A stretch of DNA of 64,000 nucleotides from JAHEJJ01 sp965212205 (GTDB lineage: Bacteria > Bacteroidota > Bacteroidia > Flavobacteriales > Flavobacteriaceae): the NCBI GenBank assembly GCA_965212205.1, contig CBDBUX010000001.1, positions 556,388-620,387 on the forward strand, written 5' to 3'. Made by a program: the position numbers and the translations under genes. The notes below the pieces were generated by a model. That model was not told the DNA's origin. It ran no database searches and worked only from the letters and a program-made list of their open reading frames with translations. Below are positions 1 through 8,772 of this stretch, piece after piece. Each line of letters starts with the position of its first letter. Position 1 is the stretch's first letter.

Positions 1-1
1 T

Positions 2-199
2 AAATTTGAGATTTGGGATATTTTGACCTTTGTTTTTGCCGCAGGCTGTGGTTCGTTTACCGTACTATATCTGTATACCATTTATTTCAATAAGCTCGAG
101 GCCAGGACCGATCGGTTTTCCAAGAATTCGAACTATATCTTAAGCCTCTTGATGCTTGTTCTCCTTACCATCACCATTATTCGTATATTTTATAATTAA
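2..199 (+). CDS. 3' end of a membrane protein gene (partial)
   Basis: An open frame runs from the window edge to a TAA at 197-199 and encodes about 65 residues. It shows two hydrophobic segments (roughly residues 7-28 and 45-62) separated by a short charged loop with KLEARTDRF. The gene begins upstream of the window, so only the C-terminal two membrane helices are visible. It ends 5 bases before the next start codon, so the two genes are probably co-transcribed. I do not recognise the family and assign no function. Confidence 0.6.
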   Translation, partial: KFEIWDILTFVFAAGCGSFTVLYLYTIYFNKLEARTDRFSKNSNYILSLLMLVLLTITIIRIFYN

Positions 200-204
200 T
201 TAGG

Positions 205-543
205 ATGAAGGATCAGGGTTTTTTTGAGAAAGTTTACGAGGTAGCCCGGCAGATTCCTTATGGCAGGGTTACTTCTTATGGTGCTATTGCCCGGTATTTG
301 GGTACCGGCCGAAGTGCCAGAATGGTCGGATGGGCTATGAACGGTTCGATCAAGAACGGAGATGTCCCCGCACACAGGGTTGTTAACCGTAAAGGCCTCC
401 TCAGTGGGAAACACCATTTTGGCGGAACTAGCCTCATGCAACAACTGCTCGAGAATGAGGGCATTGAAGTAGTAGACGATCAGGTAGTAGATTTTCAAAA
501 GCACTTCTGGGACCCTTCGGCCGAATTGAATCCTTATCTCTGA
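205..543 (+). CDS. Alkyltransferase-like (ATL) DNA-binding protein, MGMT fold
   Basis: A 112-residue protein of the O6-alkylguanine-DNA alkyltransferase family, DNA-binding domain only. The helix-turn-helix part with IPYGRVTSYGAIA (residues 17-29) and the AMNGS segment are present. The active-site motif that is PCHRV in true MGMT reads PAHRV here, so the alkyl-accepting cysteine is alanine at residue 56. Family knowledge: ATL proteins lacking this cysteine bind O6-alkylguanine without repairing it and flag the lesion for nucleotide excision repair. The protein is therefore predicted to be a lesion sensor, not a methyltransferase. It lies directly behind a membrane protein gene and ahead of two Fe-S assembly genes, with no obvious functional link. 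Confidence 0.85.
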   Translation: MKDQGFFEKVYEVARQIPYGRVTSYGAIARYLGTGRSARMVGWAMNGSIKNGDVPAHRVVNRKGLLSGKHHFGGTSLMQQLLENEGIEVVDDQVVDFQKHFWDPSAELNPYL

Positions 544-641
544 TAAATTCATCACTACAAAGTTTCACTCACTATTCGAATGCACTATGTTCCCATAGTA
601 CATTTCAATTAGGCTTCGAATCTATTTCGGCTGTAAAACCT

Positions 642-649
642 TATCTTTG
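642..649 (+). promoter_or_regulatory. Candidate -7 element for the mrp gene
   Basis: TATCTTTG matches the Bacteroidota -7 consensus TAnnTTTG exactly and lies 32 bases before the ATG at 682. No convincing TTTG -33 box is visible at the usual distance. A transcript from here would begin near 656, which favours the ATG at 682 over the in-frame TTG at 664. Confidence 0.4.
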
Positions 650-681
650 AATACTAATTTTATTTGGTTGAATTTCTCATT

Positions 682-1818
682 ATGAAACTGGCAAAGACCG
701 ACATAATAAAAGCCCTGGAAACGATAACCGTACCCGGTGAGGGACAAAATATGGTTGAAAGCGGCGCCGTGAATAATATTCAGGTATTTGGTGATGAGGT
801 CGTTATAGATATCACGATCAATAATCCCAGTCTTCAGGCACGGAAGAAGACAGAGGTAGAGATCCTGAAGACCATCCACCAAAAAGTATATGAGAAAGCG
901 AAAATTACGATCAATGTAAAAGTAGAGGCAGCCGCCAAACCCAAGGTCAATGAGATCAAAGGGAAACCCATACCAGGAATCCAGAATATCATCGCCGTGG
1001 CATCTGGTAAAGGCGGGGTCGGAAAATCTACAATCACGGCCAATCTGGCGGTGACCCTGGCCAAAATGGGCTTCAAGGTAGGGCTCCTGGATGCGGACAT
1101 TTACGGGCCGTCCATGCCATTGATGTTCGACCTTACTCATGAAAAACCTCTTGCAACCAACATCGATGGGAGGTCTAAGATGAGGCCCGTTGAAAACTAC
1201 GGTGTAAAAGTATTATCAATAGGATTTTTTACGGAACCTAATCAGGCGGTTATCTGGCGAGGTCCGATGGCAGCCAAAGCTTTAAATCAGCTCATCTTCG
1301 ATGCACACTGGGCAGATCTGGATTTCATGCTTGTCGATCTACCTCCGGGCACAGGTGATATACATTTGAGCATAATGCAGGCCATGCCTGTTACAGGAGC
1401 AGTGGTGGTGAGTACACCCCAGGAGGTGGCCCTTTCCGATGCACGTAAAGGTGTTGCCATGTTCCAGCAGGAATCGATCAATGTACCGGTTCTTGGGATC
1501 GTTGAAAACATGGCTTATTTCACCCCTGATGAATTGCCGGATAAAAAATACTATATTTTTGGTAGGGAAGGCGCAAAAAACCTCGCGGAAAGCCTGGAGG
1601 TGCCTTTTCTGGGCGAGATCCCATTGGTTCAAAGCATTCGCGAAGCCGGCGATGTAGGCAGACCTGCTGCGATGCAAACCGCAACCGTAGTAGAAACAGC
1701 CTTTGATAGTCTCACCAAAAAAGTGGTGGAAGAGCTGGTAAGACGCAACGACAATTTACCGCCAACAGAAGCTATAAAGATTACCACTATGGCGGGATGT
1801 GCTGCGGTAAAAAAATGA
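682..1818 (+). CDS. mrp: Mrp/ApbC/NBP35-type Fe-S cluster carrier P-loop ATPase
   Basis: A 378-residue cytosolic protein. An N-terminal MIP18-like (DUF59) domain covers residues ~1-85. It is followed by a deviant Walker A motif ASGKGGVGKST at ~107-117, the LLDADIYGPS switch region and VDLPPGTGD. Members assemble or transfer [4Fe-4S] clusters to apoproteins, and the next gene is an Nfu-type carrier, so the pair forms a small Fe-S module. The CPxC pair that many family members have after VENM is absent (VENMAYFTPDELPDKK), so a bridging cluster would need other ligands. I chose the ATG at 682 because the upstream in-frame start at 664 is a TTG lying almost at the predicted transcription start. 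Confidence 0.9.
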   Translation: MKLAKTDIIKALETITVPGEGQNMVESGAVNNIQVFGDEVVIDITINNPSLQARKKTEVEILKTIHQKVYEKAKITINVKVEAAAKPKVNEIKGKPIPGIQNIIAVASGKGGVGKSTITANLAVTLAKMGFKVGLLDADIYGPSMPLMFDLTHEKPLATNIDGRSKMRPVENYGVKVLSIGFFTEPNQAVIWRGPMAAKALNQLIFDAHWADLDFMLVDLPPGTGDIHLSIMQAMPVTGAVVVSTPQEVALSDARKGVAMFQQESINVPVLGIVENMAYFTPDELPDKKYYIFGREGAKNLAESLEVPFLGEIPLVQSIREAGDVGRPAAMQTATVVETAFDSLTKKVVEELVRRNDNLPPTEAIKITTMAGCAAVKK

Positions 1819-1822
1819 AGAT

Positions 1823-2059
1823 ATGAAACCGGAAGAATTAAGAACGAATATTGAAAAAGCGCTGGATGAGATTCGACCTTTCCTGCAAAGCGACGGGGGC
1901 GATATTTCACTGATCTCCATCGATGATAATAGTGTGAAAGTGCGGTTGGAAGGTAATTGTGTTGGCTGTTCGGTAAATCAAATGACGTTAAAAAGCGGTG
2001 TAGAAATGACCATCAAAAAACATGCTCCACAGATTGAAAAGGTCATCAATATTGACTAA
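1823..2059 (+). CDS. NifU-like C-terminal domain protein (Nfu), Fe-S carrier
   Basis: A 78-residue single-domain protein with the Nfu signature GNCVGCSVNQMTLKSG. Cys46 and Cys49 (CxxC) are the expected ligands of a [4Fe-4S] cluster bridging a dimer. The start follows the mrp stop by only 4 bases, so the two are surely one transcript. Known role of the family: it accepts a cluster from the scaffold and delivers it to client enzymes. The window holds many such clients (complex I, two 2-oxoacid:ferredoxin oxidoreductases, ferredoxin). Confidence 0.9.
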   Translation: MKPEELRTNIEKALDEIRPFLQSDGGDISLISIDDNSVKVRLEGNCVGCSVNQMTLKSGVEMTIKKHAPQIEKVINID

Positions 2060-2118
2060 TTACCAGAATTTAGAATCCATACACATTAAACAGTAAACGA
2101 TTTTCCTACCCTTTCTGT

Positions 2119-3857
2119 TTATATCCTTGCCTGATAAGTGAAGAGATGATAATAACGTCCCTTGGCCTCGATTAGTTGATCGTGATTACCCTGCTCGGCA
2201 ATTCTGCCGTTCTCAATCACTAAAATCTGATCGGCTTTTCTGATGGTGCTCAGACGGTGAGCAATTACAAAAGTGGTTCGTCCCTTGGTGAGTTCGGCAA
2301 GGCTCTTTTGTATCAAAGCCTCACTTTCGGTATCCAGGTTCGAGGTCGCCTCGTCCAATATCAGGATTTTAGGATCGGCGAGTACAGCTCTGGCGATAGC
2401 GATCCGCTGCCGTTGCCCGCCAGAGAGTTTAATGCCCCGCTCACCGATGAGTGTATCCAAATCGTCTTCAAAACGATCGGTGAATTCATCCACATAGGCC
2501 GTCTGTACCGCTCTCTTTAATTCCGATTCGGAAGCTTCGGGTCGTGGGAATAGTATGTTTTCACGAATAGTTCCTTCAAAGAGAAAATCATCCTGCAATA
2601 CCACCCCGAGGTGCTGCCTGAAACTGTTCAATTCTATCTTCGACAGATCCTTGCCATCTATACTGATTATGCCTTTTTGAGGCGTAAGGAAGCTGGCGGC
2701 TAATCCTGCTATAGTACTCTTGCCCGAGCCCGAGCTTCCAACAAGGGCTACAACACTGCCAGCGGGGACATCGAAGCTTACATCGTGCAACACCTCTTTG
2801 TCTTCCTCGTAGGCGAATGAGACATTGGAGAACTCCATAACCCCATCTATGCTTTCAAGAACAATATCCCTGTTTTTCACATTGGCTTCCGCCACAAAAT
2901 TCATCAGCTCTTCAGTGCGGTCAAGGCCGGCAAGTGCTTCTGTCAATTGACTGCCGATATTGCTCATCTGTACGATGGGGGCGATCATTAAACCCAAGAG
3001 GAAGGTAAAAGTTAGAAATTGACCCACCGTTAGCTCATCCATCATGATCTTATATCCTCCGATACCCATTATCCCTGTTGTAGCAACCCCCAGGAGGAAG
3101 GTAGACGAACTGGTCATGAAGGCCGTTGCGGTAAGACTTCTTTTCACATTTTGATATAGTTTATTGACACCTTTTTCGAAGACGCCATGCTCCTGTACTT
3201 CGGCATTAAACCCTTTGATGACACGTATACCGCCTAAGGTTTCTGTTAATCTTCCGGTTACTTCGGCATTTATTTTTCCCCGATTTCTGAAAATGGGACC
3301 GTATGATCTTAAAGGCCTTCAATGCAATTACTGCAAAAATGGCCAGGGGAATAAGCACAAACAGGGTCATACTCGGGCTGATGTCTATCAATAAGATGAA
3401 TGAAACTATTGCTGTAACACTTCCACCTACAAGTTGAACAAGACCGGTACCGATCAGGTTCCGTACCCCTTCCACATCGGTCATGATACGCGACACCAAG
3501 TTCGCCTGATTTGGTGTTGTCGAAAAAGCGAATAGGCAGGGAAAGGACTTGCTTTTGTACCTGGGCTCGCAATTCCGAGATCATAAACTGTGCCTGTACG
3601 CTAAGGATCCGCGTTAGCAGGAAGGAGGTCACAGACTGAACCAATATAGCCAGGATAACCAGCAATACCAGAATTTTAAGAAATTCCATATCCTTATTAG
3701 GAATGATATCGTCCATCAGGTATTTGAGAGACAACGGCGCCACAAAACTCGCTCCTTTGCTGATAATAATCAGAAGCAAGCCTATTAAGACGAGGTTTCT
3801 TCTTGGCCAGATAATGGTTTTAAACGCCTTGTAAATACTTGTTTTTTTGTCTGACAT
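2119..3857 (-). pseudogene. ABC exporter, fused membrane and ATPase domains, two frameshifts
   Basis: Joining three frames gives a 578-residue MsbA-type half transporter: about six N-terminal membrane helices, then an ATPase domain with Walker A GSSGSGKST, signature LSGGQRQRIAIARA and Walker B ILILDEAT. The reading frame breaks twice, near 3497 and near 3296. In each case removing one base from a short homopolymer restores a continuous, family-like sequence (GEL-VSRIMTDVEG and a join before IFRNRGKINAEVTG). All motifs are intact and there are no other stops. Either the gene is a young pseudogene or, more likely given the cluster of identical errors next door, the sequence contains overcalls. 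The start is the ATG at 3857. The substrate is unknown; lipid or drug export would be usual. Confidence 0.8.
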
Positions 3858-5232
3858 AAAAAGGGATACTATCGGTAAGCCCTGCAATTTAGTTCAAATA
3901 TCCGGGGTGGGAATTCATGCAGCGTAAGGGCTGACAATTTTTGTGTTAAAATTAGCATTTAAGCCACCTTACGCTTAATTTAAACCCGGTGTTATAACCG
4001 TCTTTTCGAAATTTTACTTTGATATGAAGAATTTAATTTTGATTTTTCTCCTGATCCTGACAGGATGCAAAACCGATAGCATCTCTACCGATATTGATCG
4101 ATGGGAGCGGCACGCGCAGAATACCACTATCATTCGCGATCATTATGGAGTTCCACATATCTATGGTAAAACCGATGCTGATGCTGTATTTGGTATGCTT
4201 TATGCTCAATGTGAGGACGATTTTAATCGGGTGGAACGAAATTACATCTGGGCGATAGGCCGCCTCGCAGAGGTGGAAGGGGAGACGGCGCTCTACAGCG
4301 ATTTAAGAGCTCAGTTGTTCATGACTGAAGAGGAAGCTGTTGAAGAGTATAACAGGAGTCCTGAATGGCTGAAGAAATTATGCAGAGCCTTTGCCGATGG
4401 CATCAATTATTATCTTCACACGCATCCGGAAGTGAAACCCCGGCTACTGACCAGATTTGAACCCTGGATGCCAATGTATTTTAGCGAAGGGTCTATAGGA
4501 GGAGATATCGAAAGGATCAGTACAGACAATATCAGATCGCTTTTACCAGGAAGATATCCGAAATGGGGTTTCTGCCCATGCAGAAATGCCTAAAACCGAA
4601 GCTGAACCGCAGGGATCAAATGGGATTGCCCTTGGAGGAAAGCTCACGGCTTCTGGCAACGCGATGTTGCTAATCAATCCACATACGTCATTTTATTTCA
4701 GGGGAGAAGTACATGTGGTGAGCGAGGAAGGGCTTAATGCCTATGGGGCGGTTACCTGGGGCCAGTTTTTTATCTATCAGGGGTTTAATGAAAAAACCGG
4801 CTGGATGCATACTTCGTCATATACAGACGTGCTCGACGAAATACATAGAAACCATTTGAGGAGAGAGATGATCTCCTTTATTACCAGTATGGTGAAGAGT
4901 GGAGGAAGGTTGGAACCGGGGAGGTAGTTCTGGCATATAAAGATGGCAATAGCATTAGGGAAAAGACCTTTCCGGTCTTCCGCACACATCATGGACCAAT
5001 AACACATAAAATTGGAGACAAAGCTGGTGGCCACTGCAATGATGTGGGAACCCTCGAAGGCGTTGAGCCAGTCTTACCTGCGCACAAAACAAAACGGTTA
5101 CCAGGGGTTTAGGGGAAATGATGGATATCAGGACCAACTCCTCAAACAACACGGTTTATGCCGACGCAGAGGGGAATATCGCCTATTTTCATGGGAATTT
5201 TATTCCGGTACGCGATACGCTCTACGATTTTT
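3293..5232. other. Stretch with eight single-base insertions (probable sequencing errors)
   Basis: Eight reading-frame breaks occur at about 3497, 3296, 4540-4544, 4839-4841, 4855-4857, 5020-5022, 5112-5115 and 5228-5232. Each is repaired by deleting one base, and each can be placed in a homopolymer of two to five bases. Two genes on opposite strands are hit. No compensating deletions, nonsense substitutions or missing motifs are seen. The rest of the 64 kb shows only one comparable break (53658). Confidence 0.75.
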
Positions 5233-6204
5233 ACAAAACCTGTTGATGGGCGTGATCCGAATACGGATTGGAAAGGGCTACATCGGGTAGATGAGAATAT
5301 TCTTGTCTTAAATCCTCCGAATGGCTGGATCCAAAACTGTAATTCGACCCCTTTTACTGCGGCAGCCGAATATAGCCCAAAAAGGGAAAACTATCCCCGA
5401 TATATGTCAAGAGATCAGGAAAATTTCAGGGGCGTACATGCCATTGGCTTACTAAACGACATAAAAGAATTTACTTTAGATAGCCTGGTAAAACTCGCTT
5501 ATGACCCCTACCTGCCGGCGTTTAGAGCCTTGATCCCCGGTCTTATCAATGCCTATGACCAAGCCGCCGCTCCACCAAAGGAGCTTCTTGAGCCTATCAG
5601 GGCATTGCGCCAATGGGACTTTAAGACCTCGGAAGAATCTGTTGGGATGAGCTTGGCACAATTCTATGGAACACATTATTTGCAAAAAGGTTCAAGACCG
5701 AAACCCATGAGTCAAATGGAGCTGTTGACCTTTTTTGGAAACCAATCCCCGGAGGAAGAAAGATTGGCAATATTTATGGAGGCCCTAACTCAGCTAAAGA
5801 CCGACTTTGGCAACTGGAATATTCCCTGGGGAGAGATCAACCGGTATCAAAGGATCAACGGTGATATAATTCAATCCTTTAATGACGATTTACCCAGCAT
5901 TCCTATCGGATATGCTTCGGGAAGGTGGGGCGCCCTGGCGGCCTATGGTGCACGTTATCATAACAACACCAAAAAGATTTATGGCACACGTGGCAACAGC
6001 TTTGTCGCTGTTGTGGAGTTTGGACCTGAATTGAAGGCTTTATCAATACTGGCGGGCGGACAAAGCGGTGACCCGGAATCTTCTCATTTTGATGACCAGT
6101 CGGAATGGTATGCGAATGGGGAATTCAAAAAAGTATTCTACTATAAGGAAGAGGTATTAAAAAATGCAAAAAGCCGGTATCAGCCCGGCCATGTTAGAGA
6201 TTAA
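4024..6204 (+). pseudogene. Penicillin-acylase-family N-terminal-nucleophile hydrolase, six frameshifts
   Basis: After removing six inserted bases the gene encodes one 724-residue protein. It has a lipoprotein signal (LIFLLILTGC), an alpha-chain region with GVPHIYGKTDADAVFGMLYAQ, and the autocatalytic junction PQGSNGIALGG, whose serine (codon near 4613) is the expected N-terminal nucleophile. A beta chain follows, with NPHTSFYFRGE and HRVDENI. Family members cleave amide bonds of acylated substrates such as beta-lactams, acyl-homoserine lactones or N-acyl amino acids; the substrate here cannot be read from sequence. The protein would sit in the periplasm or on the outer membrane. As the insertions look like sequencing errors, the true gene may be intact. 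It converges on the next gene with a 6-base gap. Confidence 0.8.
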
Positions 6205-6210
6205 CTGGAA

Positions 6211-6852
6211 CTATTCTTGTACCACTATCAGAGAAGCCTTAGAACCGGTAGACAGCAACCATTTGTTGGAATAGATCAACTTTCCCTTATCGTCATAAAC
6301 GTCTACCTGGGCAGTATTGGGCCCTGAAGATCCTTGATTGAGGGCTTCAAAATCGAGTCTGTTAAAGCCTTTGTCGAGATTAAGATTAATCCCCTTGAAG
6401 CTGCCGGTAAGTAATATATTTGCGTCTACCACAAAGCCGTTGGCAGAGACTTTTACGCGGTCACCATCCACATATTCATGGTCCCGGCAAACAACACCGA
6501 TAAACTTCGATTTCGTCTTCACGTCTCCAAGGTACATGTCCCCGAAATGCTTATTGGAATTCGCTTTCGATCGCTCACCGACTTTGGTATCCAGTTTTAA
6601 ATCGTGGCCTGCCTGCTTTAGCTCCCCATCAGGTAGCATTTTAACCACCCGCTCAGTTTCCTTGAAATCGCTATCGAGTTCTTTCTTGTAAACCGAAGGA
6701 ATTTTCAGGCTGGTATTGCTTTCGGGATTATTCTTTATATCGAGCTTATTACTGGCCTCAATATTTAGTTGTTGCGATTGCGGAAGGTCTGTTTGAGCCC
6801 GAACTCCAACAGTAATAATAGACAGTAAACCGAGTAAGATAATCCGTTTCAT
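6211..6852 (-). CDS. Exported protein of unknown function
   Basis: A 213-residue protein with a clear signal peptide (KRIILLGLLSIITVGVRAQ) and a polar, lysine-rich mature part without membrane segments. The region after residue ~115 (VGVVCRDHEYVDGDRVKV onward to the C-terminus) is beta-rich and looks like a small Ig-like or C2-like sandwich. I do not recognise the family. The ATG at 6852 is preferred over an upstream GTG because it begins the signal peptide. It follows the complex I operon on the same strand after a 127-base gap and is probably a separate unit. Confidence 0.7.
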   Translation of the reverse strand: MKRIILLGLLSIITVGVRAQTDLPQSQQLNIEASNKLDIKNNPESNTSLKIPSVYKKELDSDFKETERVVKMLPDGELKQAGHDLKLDTKVGERSKANSNKHFGDMYLGDVKTKSKFIGVVCRDHEYVDGDRVKVSANGFVVDANILLTGSFKGINLNLDKGFNRLDFEALNQGSSGPNTAQVDVYDDKGKLIYSNKWLLSTGSKASLIVVQE

Positions 6853-6979
6853 AGCGGTCTTAATGGACAATAAAAGTAGCAAATACCTTGCCACAGCTAA
6901 TTAAAATGCTGTTAAATTCGATGAAAGCATCGGCAAAATACGCCAGATCTATCAAATATACAGGCATTCTTTGCCTCAA

Positions 6980-7315
6980 TTAAGTGTTTTTAAGCCTGGT
7001 CTTCCAATACTGAGGAGCGGTTTCTTCCGAACGTTGGTGCCAGTAATCCGGAGTTACTTTGCGTCCGTCAAAAGATTTTAGGCGCCGTTGGTATACCCAT
7101 ATTGTAGGATTGAAGACCATATCGGTAACGGCCACCGTATACAGTTGAGGATCTTCCTCTGAAACCCTTTTATCTTCCTGTATTAGCACCTCAAACCCAT
7201 TGTGTTCCAAAAGTCGCTTAAGGAATTCTGCCCTGTCCTCAACCACTTTTTTTTCGACAAAGGTGACCCGAGTGTCGTCTAAGCTCCCGAAAAGATGTTT
7301 TCCTGCTAATCCCAT
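6980..7315 (-). CDS. Small conserved-looking protein at the end of the nuo operon
   Basis: A 111-residue soluble protein starting 4 bases after the nuoN stop, so it is almost certainly in the complex I transcript. It is rich in charged and aromatic residues (DPQLYTVAVTDMVFNPTIWVY; PDYWHQRSEET) and has no cysteines or signal peptide. The N-terminal half, with FLKRLLEHNGFEVLIQED, resembles small alpha/beta domains, but I do not recognise a family. Position suggests an assembly or accessory role for the 11-subunit complex; this is inference only. Confidence 0.6.
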   Translation of the reverse strand: MGLAGKHLFGSLDDTRVTFVEKKVVEDRAEFLKRLLEHNGFEVLIQEDKRVSEEDPQLYTVAVTDMVFNPTIWVYQRRLKSFDGRKVTPDYWHQRSEETAPQYWKTRLKNT

Positions 7316-7319
7316 ATTA

Positions 7320-8750
7320 TCAATTCATAAGATTCATACTCAGTTCGTAAATATAATCGAAGACCGGGCTGTAGATCCCAAGAACGGCAATACCAGCTAC
7401 TGTGATAACCAGTCCCAGCCTCATATAGAGCTTGCTTTGGAAAAATGGTATCGGGTTTTCACTTTTCCTAAGAAACATTGCCCTGATCACAAGAAGATAA
7501 TAATATAATGAGATCGTAACGTTTACCACGGCCAGAAAAACCAGCCAGTAGAAGCCTTTGCTCGCGGCTGCGGTGAAGAGGAAAAACTTGCCAAAAAAAC
7601 CAGCCACAGGAGGAATTCCCGCTAGTGAGAATAAAGCCAGCATCATAACCAGGCTCAAATTAGGATTGGTTCTGTACAGCCCTTCGTAATCAGCCATATT
7701 CTCTTTCCCAGTCTCACCAGAGATAGCCTGGACCACGCCAAAGGCAGCCAAATTGGAGAAAATATAGATGAGAATAAAATAAACCACCGTTGCCAATCCC
7801 ATGCTTGTACCCGAGATAATTCCCAGGAGAATAAAGCCGGCTTGTGCAATTGAGGAGAAAGCCAGAAATCGCTTCATATTTTGTTGCCGCAATGCAAAGA
7901 GGTTCCCTATGAACATGGTTACCACTGCCAAGACATAAACCACATTTTCCCAGACTCCAATAAGCGATTTCATAACAGTAAACAGCAATATGGTAAGAAT
8001 AAAAACCGCTGATCCTTTAGATATGACGGAGAGATATGAGGCGATACTGATGGGAGCGCCTTCATAAACATCGGCCGTCCAAAAATGAAAAGGAACCAAA
8101 GATATCTTAAAAGCCAGTCCGGAAAAGAAAAGTATAATCCCCATCAATAGAAGATGATTACTATGCAATAAATCGACCAATTCGGCAAAATAGATGGAAC
8201 CAGAACTCGCATAAATCATGGAGATTCCAAAAAGCGAAATGCCCGATGCCAGTGCGGAGGAGAGGATGAGTTTTATACCTGCCTCACTGGAAGTTCTTTT
8301 TGTGACTTCGTAGGCTGCAAGTGCGGCTACAGGAAGAGTGGAGAGCTCCAGACCGAGGTAGAACATTAGGAAATCCCCGGAAGAGATCATAAAATACATG
8401 CCGATGAGCGAAGCGAAAAGGAGTATGAAGAATTCTGAAGCTTTCTGCTCGGCTATTAACCTTGATTTTATCCAGTCGGCCGATTGTAACAGCAAAATCA
8501 GGACGCCGATATTTAATATGTTTTTGACCAAATGGATCAGGCCATGTGTTTGGAACATACCACCAAAGAGTTGATTTTCCTCCAGAGGTAAGAAACCAAC
8601 GATGGTATGGATCCCGAAAAGGAATATTCCCAAATCAATAATACTCGCCTTTTTCTTCGATGGCAGTGCAATTTCCGCTACGAGGATCGCCAGTATGATC
8701 AATAACAATACAACCTCATGTCTCAAGATCAAAAAATTACTCCAGGTCAT
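7320..8750 (-). CDS. nuoN: Complex I subunit N (antiporter-like)
   Basis: A 476-residue polytopic membrane protein of the NuoN/Mrp-antiporter family with about 13-14 hydrophobic segments. The conserved core is visible: YLGLELSTLPVAALAAY, LSSALASGISLFG, LAFKISLVPFHFWTADVYEGAP and FLAFSSIAQAGFILLG, with the charged lysine and glutamate positions expected for proton translocation. It is the last recognised nuo gene, 22 bases after nuoM. In complex I it lies in the membrane arm next to NuoA/J/K and helps convert quinone chemistry into ion pumping. Confidence 0.95.
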   Translation of the reverse strand: MTWSNFLILRHEVVLLLIILAILVAEIALPSKKKASIIDLGIFLFGIHTIVGFLPLEENQLFGGMFQTHGLIHLVKNILNIGVLILLLQSADWIKSRLIAEQKASEFFILLFASLIGMYFMISSGDFLMFYLGLELSTLPVAALAAYEVTKRTSSEAGIKLILSSALASGISLFGISMIYASSGSIYFAELVDLLHSNHLLLMGIILFFSGLAFKISLVPFHFWTADVYEGAPISIASYLSVISKGSAVFILTILLFTVMKSLIGVWENVVYVLAVVTMFIGNLFALRQQNMKRFLAFSSIAQAGFILLGIISGTSMGLATVVYFILIYIFSNLAAFGVVQAISGETGKENMADYEGLYRTNPNLSLVMMLALFSLAGIPPVAGFFGKFFLFTAAASKGFYWLVFLAVVNVTISLYYYLLVIRAMFLRKSENPIPFFQSKLYMRLGLVITVAGIAVLGIYSPVFDYIYELSMNLMN

Positions 8751-8772
8751 AGTTTATCAATTATATTTTTTA

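Noticed and set aside
4540..5232. Programmed frameshifting in the acylase gene
   Set aside because: Six sites in one gene, none with a typical slippery heptamer plus structure, and the neighbouring unrelated gene shows the same kind of change.
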